Both the position numbers and the translations under genes were made by a program. Below, piece by piece: positions 60,065-64,000 of a DNA stretch of 64,000 bases. Source of the DNA: Cymbidium sinense (Eukaryota > Streptophyta > Magnoliopsida > Asparagales > Orchidaceae); contig CM038217.1 of the NCBI GenBank assembly GCA_021442155.1, positions 149,675,834 through 149,739,833 on the forward strand, written 5' to 3'. Position 1 is the stretch's first letter. Each line of letters starts with the position of its first letter. Under the pieces are notes generated by a model, which was not told the origin of the DNA, did not search any database, and was given only the letters and a program-made list of their open reading frames with translations.

Positions 60065-63000
60065 TATGGTGAAAATATCTTATCTACTTCCATCTTCAAT
60101 CTATATGGATAAAATGAAGATATGAATATACTTTTTGTTTGAACACCACATAGATCTACAGATGTTCTTATTAGAGTGATCGGGTATGATATTGAGAATA
60201 ATATACTATCTCGAAAGATAGAAGTCACCATCCTACAATGGACTTAATCACCTAATAAGGACTCCTAAGGACAATGGGTCTTCACATGTACCAGAGATTC
60301 TTTCCCTACTTTACATGTAAAAGTAAAGTAGGGTTTATTTTAAACTGGGTTTATTAAGTTCCCTATGGAGGAAAACCCCCATAGTTAATTACATCTTAAG
60401 GAAGGAGATTCCTTAAGAATACTCTCCATTAAGGTAAATGATTATTGTTTCCAAAGATTTTAAAGATAGGACTATCAATCAATTGGTTATTTTTGAAAGA
60501 TCAAGTGGGATTGATCAAGAGGAGGGAGTTATTATCGAAACCAAGAGGAGAAGAGTAAGGGATGCTCATGATACTAGGAAGCCTAGTAAGCATCCCAAAC
60601 TATCCTATGGTTGGGCTTTACATTTTTGAAATTGAGGAGAATTGTTTATTTGAGTTGAATTTTTATTAGAAATTTAAGGCTTACAATTCCACAACATAAG
60701 ATCATGGAAATTCCTAAGAGGTGAGGATTTATGCTTGTAGCCCGTAAAAGGGAGAACCAACATTGGACCCTAAATCTAGGAGCTTTGGCGAGGGCCAAAG
60801 CACGACCTAAATCTAAGGAGAAAATGGGTATATGGTTTACCTCCATAAGAGAGGATAAATCACCTGATTATTTGGACTTACAACCACCTGGGGGTGGCCA
60901 CCAACTCACTCCTCCTATGATTTTAAATACATGTAGGCAAGTCATATGCTTTTGCATGATAGTTAATATTCTTGTTTATTTAGAAAGAGACTAAGTCCTT
61001 AAACACACTCCCTAAGAGACTAGATCATGTAAGGCATGATTTAATGACTTAAATCTAATGCAAGTTTTCATATGTTTTTTTTTTTCATTTTGGATAATTC
61101 ATTTGACACATGCTTATAGGATTCATATGCCTAATGCATGAGAAATTGGATTATGGGCCAAAATCAGCAAGAAAGGAGGTGTGTTTCCATCATGGCTCTC
61201 AAAGGTCAAGCCAAGTTCCCTGGCATGGGTGGAAGCCCTCCAAATCAAGAGTGAAATAATATGCTTTTTATGCATGATATGAGAAAAAAAATACAACATT
61301 CAGCTAAGGGGTTGCTAATTCTTTTATCTTAATTTTATAGCCTAAGCTTTATGTGAGGTTATGAGTTATCTAATTTTTAGTTTTGAGTTGATTAATTGGA
61401 TAGAAAATTTATTTTTACCTAAGAGCCTAATTGTCATCTAGGCTATACATTGAAGCAAGGAAGAAACTAAGAAAACATGTAATCTTAATGCACAAGTTAA
61501 ACAAACATCAATCAATTTATAAAACTATCAATTTATAAAACTAACGCAAAAGAATAAGTGGCCAAGTGTGGTCAGGCTCCACCGCACAAACCCGAAAATA
61601 AATTGGGTAGCCGAGCTCTAACTTTATACAACCCCGATTACAAATGAATTAATTACAAAAATGAATTCATGTTATGGGGGTCTTCATTCTTCATTCTTCT
61701 TTTCTTCATTTGGTCCTTTCTTCATTTTGGTTCTTTCTTCTTTTTGACTTGGTTGGGATGTGGCTTGCTCCAAAGGCTTCACATGGTATATAAGACATAG
61801 TCTTATGACCAATGTTCATCCTAATCCCCCATAACAATCATTCTAAATCCTAATTTACAAAATTACATGAAAAGCAAAAGTAAATCTAACCAACTCCTGT
61901 AAAATAGAGATTAGCTAAACAAATCAAACAATCCCAAGCATATATATTGGACTTAGTACCTCACACATGGGTAACTTAGTCCACCTGACCTATTTTAGAT
62001 TATGCTTAGGGGTAGTGGCCACCTGCACAACAAAAGCAATTATAGTTTTATTACAACGCCCCTTAAGCCCAATCCTCTGCAGAAGATAATGATTAGATTA
62101 AGATTGTCCTACCATTCAGTCTATGCATATACACACTAACATCTAGACTGAAACATTACATCACAAAACAAAGGCAAACATCAAACCATGCACTTCCCTA
62201 ACCTAAAGCTAGAAGTGGTGACTTAGCTTAATGTGTGTGCTATTTAAAGTTTCTGTGGTATGTTTAGTTAGGCTTTAAGGTTTAAGTTTTCTAAGTATAA
62301 AAATGTTCAACTTAGAGGATAATTTAATTTAAGTGATTTAGTTAACTTAGTTGATTTTTATTTTGTGATTTGATTAGGTTTGAATGAACCTATTATTAAT
62401 TACTAAGTGTTGTAAAGAGAGGAAAAGAGAAGAGAACTTCTCTTTCCTCCCTACCTTAAATAATTTCTAAGGTAGATTCATTAATGAATTTTGTTTAGTG
62501 AATGTTTTATTATGTGTTTTAATTAATCCTAAGTTTAGACTTTCCTTAAATAAACCTATTCAAAGAGAAAGACATTTTAAGATTAAGTAAAGTGAATTAC
62601 TATCACTAAACACACAACACTTTATTTCTTTCCCAACATGTGTAACATGTATATGGATGGACCCTAAGCATATCTATACATACAAATGGAAATGTTTAGC
62701 ACACATTAATGATGAATGCTAAGGGATGCTACTTAATAAAATTTGTATGCTTTATGGTGCATGATTTGGTTAAGTAGAAAAAGAGAGATTCTCTTATCCA
62801 TTTCAATATGCACATTTACAAGTATAAAAGACATAAGTGAGTATGGAGCCATTGTTAGCACCAGTGGTGTAAAGTACAAGACCTACTTAGGGCTAATTAA
62901 AGCATCGCAACCCCGGGGTTGTCCGAACTAATATACCACTTTTCTTAAATACATGTGCAAGTGCAAAAAGAAATGCATGGAAAGAGAATCATACAAAAAG

Positions 63001-64000
63001 TTTATGTTTGTTTGATCTTGGTTTGATTGTTTAGTTTACATGTGTGATGTGGAGTTCCTTCTTAAGTTATGATAAAGGAGTGTATAGGAATGAATTTAGG
63101 CAAGTGTTATGTCCTTTTCAAATGGACTATACACTTTGATAAATCCCATACAAACCTATGTCAAGAGAGAGAAGGAAATCACATAACACATTTTATACTA
63201 TTTACATGCAAGTTTATAAGTACTTATAAATAACAAACTTTTTATTTATAATGTTTGATTTCTATGTTTTGAAAATAGTTTTCGATTTAATAGTGATAAT
63301 AGCCATTCATATCCTTACTTTAGCCAAAACATGCAATTTGACATAAAGGAAACATTTCATTTTAATTTGATTTTTCAAAAGACATGAATGCATAATTTTC
63401 ATATGACAAACACATTTAGCATGCTAGGAAAGAAATAAAGTGATGCAAGCATGTAATTTCATTCACTCTAATTAATTTCTAAAGACAATCTTATGGAATA
63501 AGATTATTTAAAGTGAATCAAAGTAGGTTTAAGGAAATTTTGATTTGGATTTGAGTTTGATTTGAATTTAAGCAATGTGAAAAGGGTTCGCTGGTCCTAA
63601 CCTATCTCCCACATGTGTGTGTTATTTTAGTTTAATTTTTAGAACCCTTAAGTAGATTTTATGTTTTACTCAGATTAATGTATTCATTAAATTCATTAAT
63701 TATCCCTTACCTACACCACTTTAACATATTTAACCAAATAATTATGAGCCAATGTATGACATAAAATCATAAGAAATTTAAATCAGCAATGCACCTAAGA
63801 AAGAAAGGGGTCTAATGCATTTGGCTCATAATTAAAGATTAATTAAGCTAAATATTTTAATTCTAGTACTTTCATAACCCTTCCCACATATATGGGTCAG
63901 ATATGATTTCCTTAAGTTTATTTAGGTTATTGAACACCTAAGAATCTACCCAAGAAGGAGATGATTAAGTTCAGATTGTTTTGATTTTAAAATTTTGACT
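60065..64000 (-). repeat. Repeat H copy C, uninterrupted, LTR of the minus-strand element
   Basis: At about 3.9 kb and still open at the window end, this is the cleanest H copy. Its three blocks (about 60065-61290, 61290-62580, 62580-64000) are contiguous. In H-A and H-B the same blocks are separated by E after the first block and after the second block respectively. It carries no gene. The small frames 60438-60629, 60731-60994 and 62743-62931 are not conserved in the sister copies as proteins. Confidence 0.85.

Overview
This is nuclear DNA from a flowering plant, probably a monocot. The genus cannot be fixed from the sequence, and a palm-like genome is only a guess. The window is AT-rich and built almost entirely of nested, decayed transposable elements. 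No intact host gene is visible. Five gene-derived pieces stand out: a plant mobile domain (PMD) pseudogene, the C-terminal exon of an NFD4/nodulin-like transporter, a separate N-terminal piece of the same family, an OEP16-3-like (Tim17 family) fragment carried inside a repeat, and the coding remnants of retrotransposons.

Layout. 1-3300: the 3' part of a minus-strand Ty3/gypsy element of Tat/Ogre type (integrase and tandem-repeat-rich 3' region). 3950-5921: a short piece of a repeat here called H, joined to a multi-exon PMD pseudogene. 6172-10745: three partial copies of an unclassified LTR-like repeat (X) with two minisatellite arrays between them. 11400-12693: Tat-type 3' repeat sequence, then the NFD4-like C-terminal exon. 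12694-14296: AT microsatellite DNA. 14297-29690: a nest made of an inverted fragment of repeat E (E'), an H copy (H-A) split by a 6.5-kb L1-type LINE, and a 4501-bp E copy (E-A) inserted in H-A with a perfect 5-bp target duplication. 30362-31192: the NFD4-like N-terminal half, followed directly by an old inverted H copy. 36110-40260: an RTE LINE scrap and minus-strand Tat gag/protease/pol remnants. 40261-64000: H-B, interrupted by a second E copy (E-B) that carries the OEP16-3-like fragment and several minisatellites; then an internal region with only the pol C terminus, a minus-strand leader with primer-binding site, and H-C running off the window end.

Reading of the structure. H behaves as the long LTR of the minus-strand Tat/Ogre element: a tRNA-type primer-binding site sits 8 bp from its inner edge at 60040-60056, and gag starts about 60 bp beyond the matching edge at 40261. 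The order internal - LTR(B) - internal - LTR(C) is that of recombined tandem elements. E has TG...CA ends and 5-bp duplications and behaves as a solo LTR of a second family. H-C is uninterrupted at both positions where E sits in H-A and H-B, which gives empty-site evidence for both insertions. The most notable observation is that E-B carries a host-gene fragment and a 106-bp minisatellite whose unit begins at that fragment's stop codon. I found no tRNA or rRNA genes, no CRISPR array and no prokaryote-like gene cluster.
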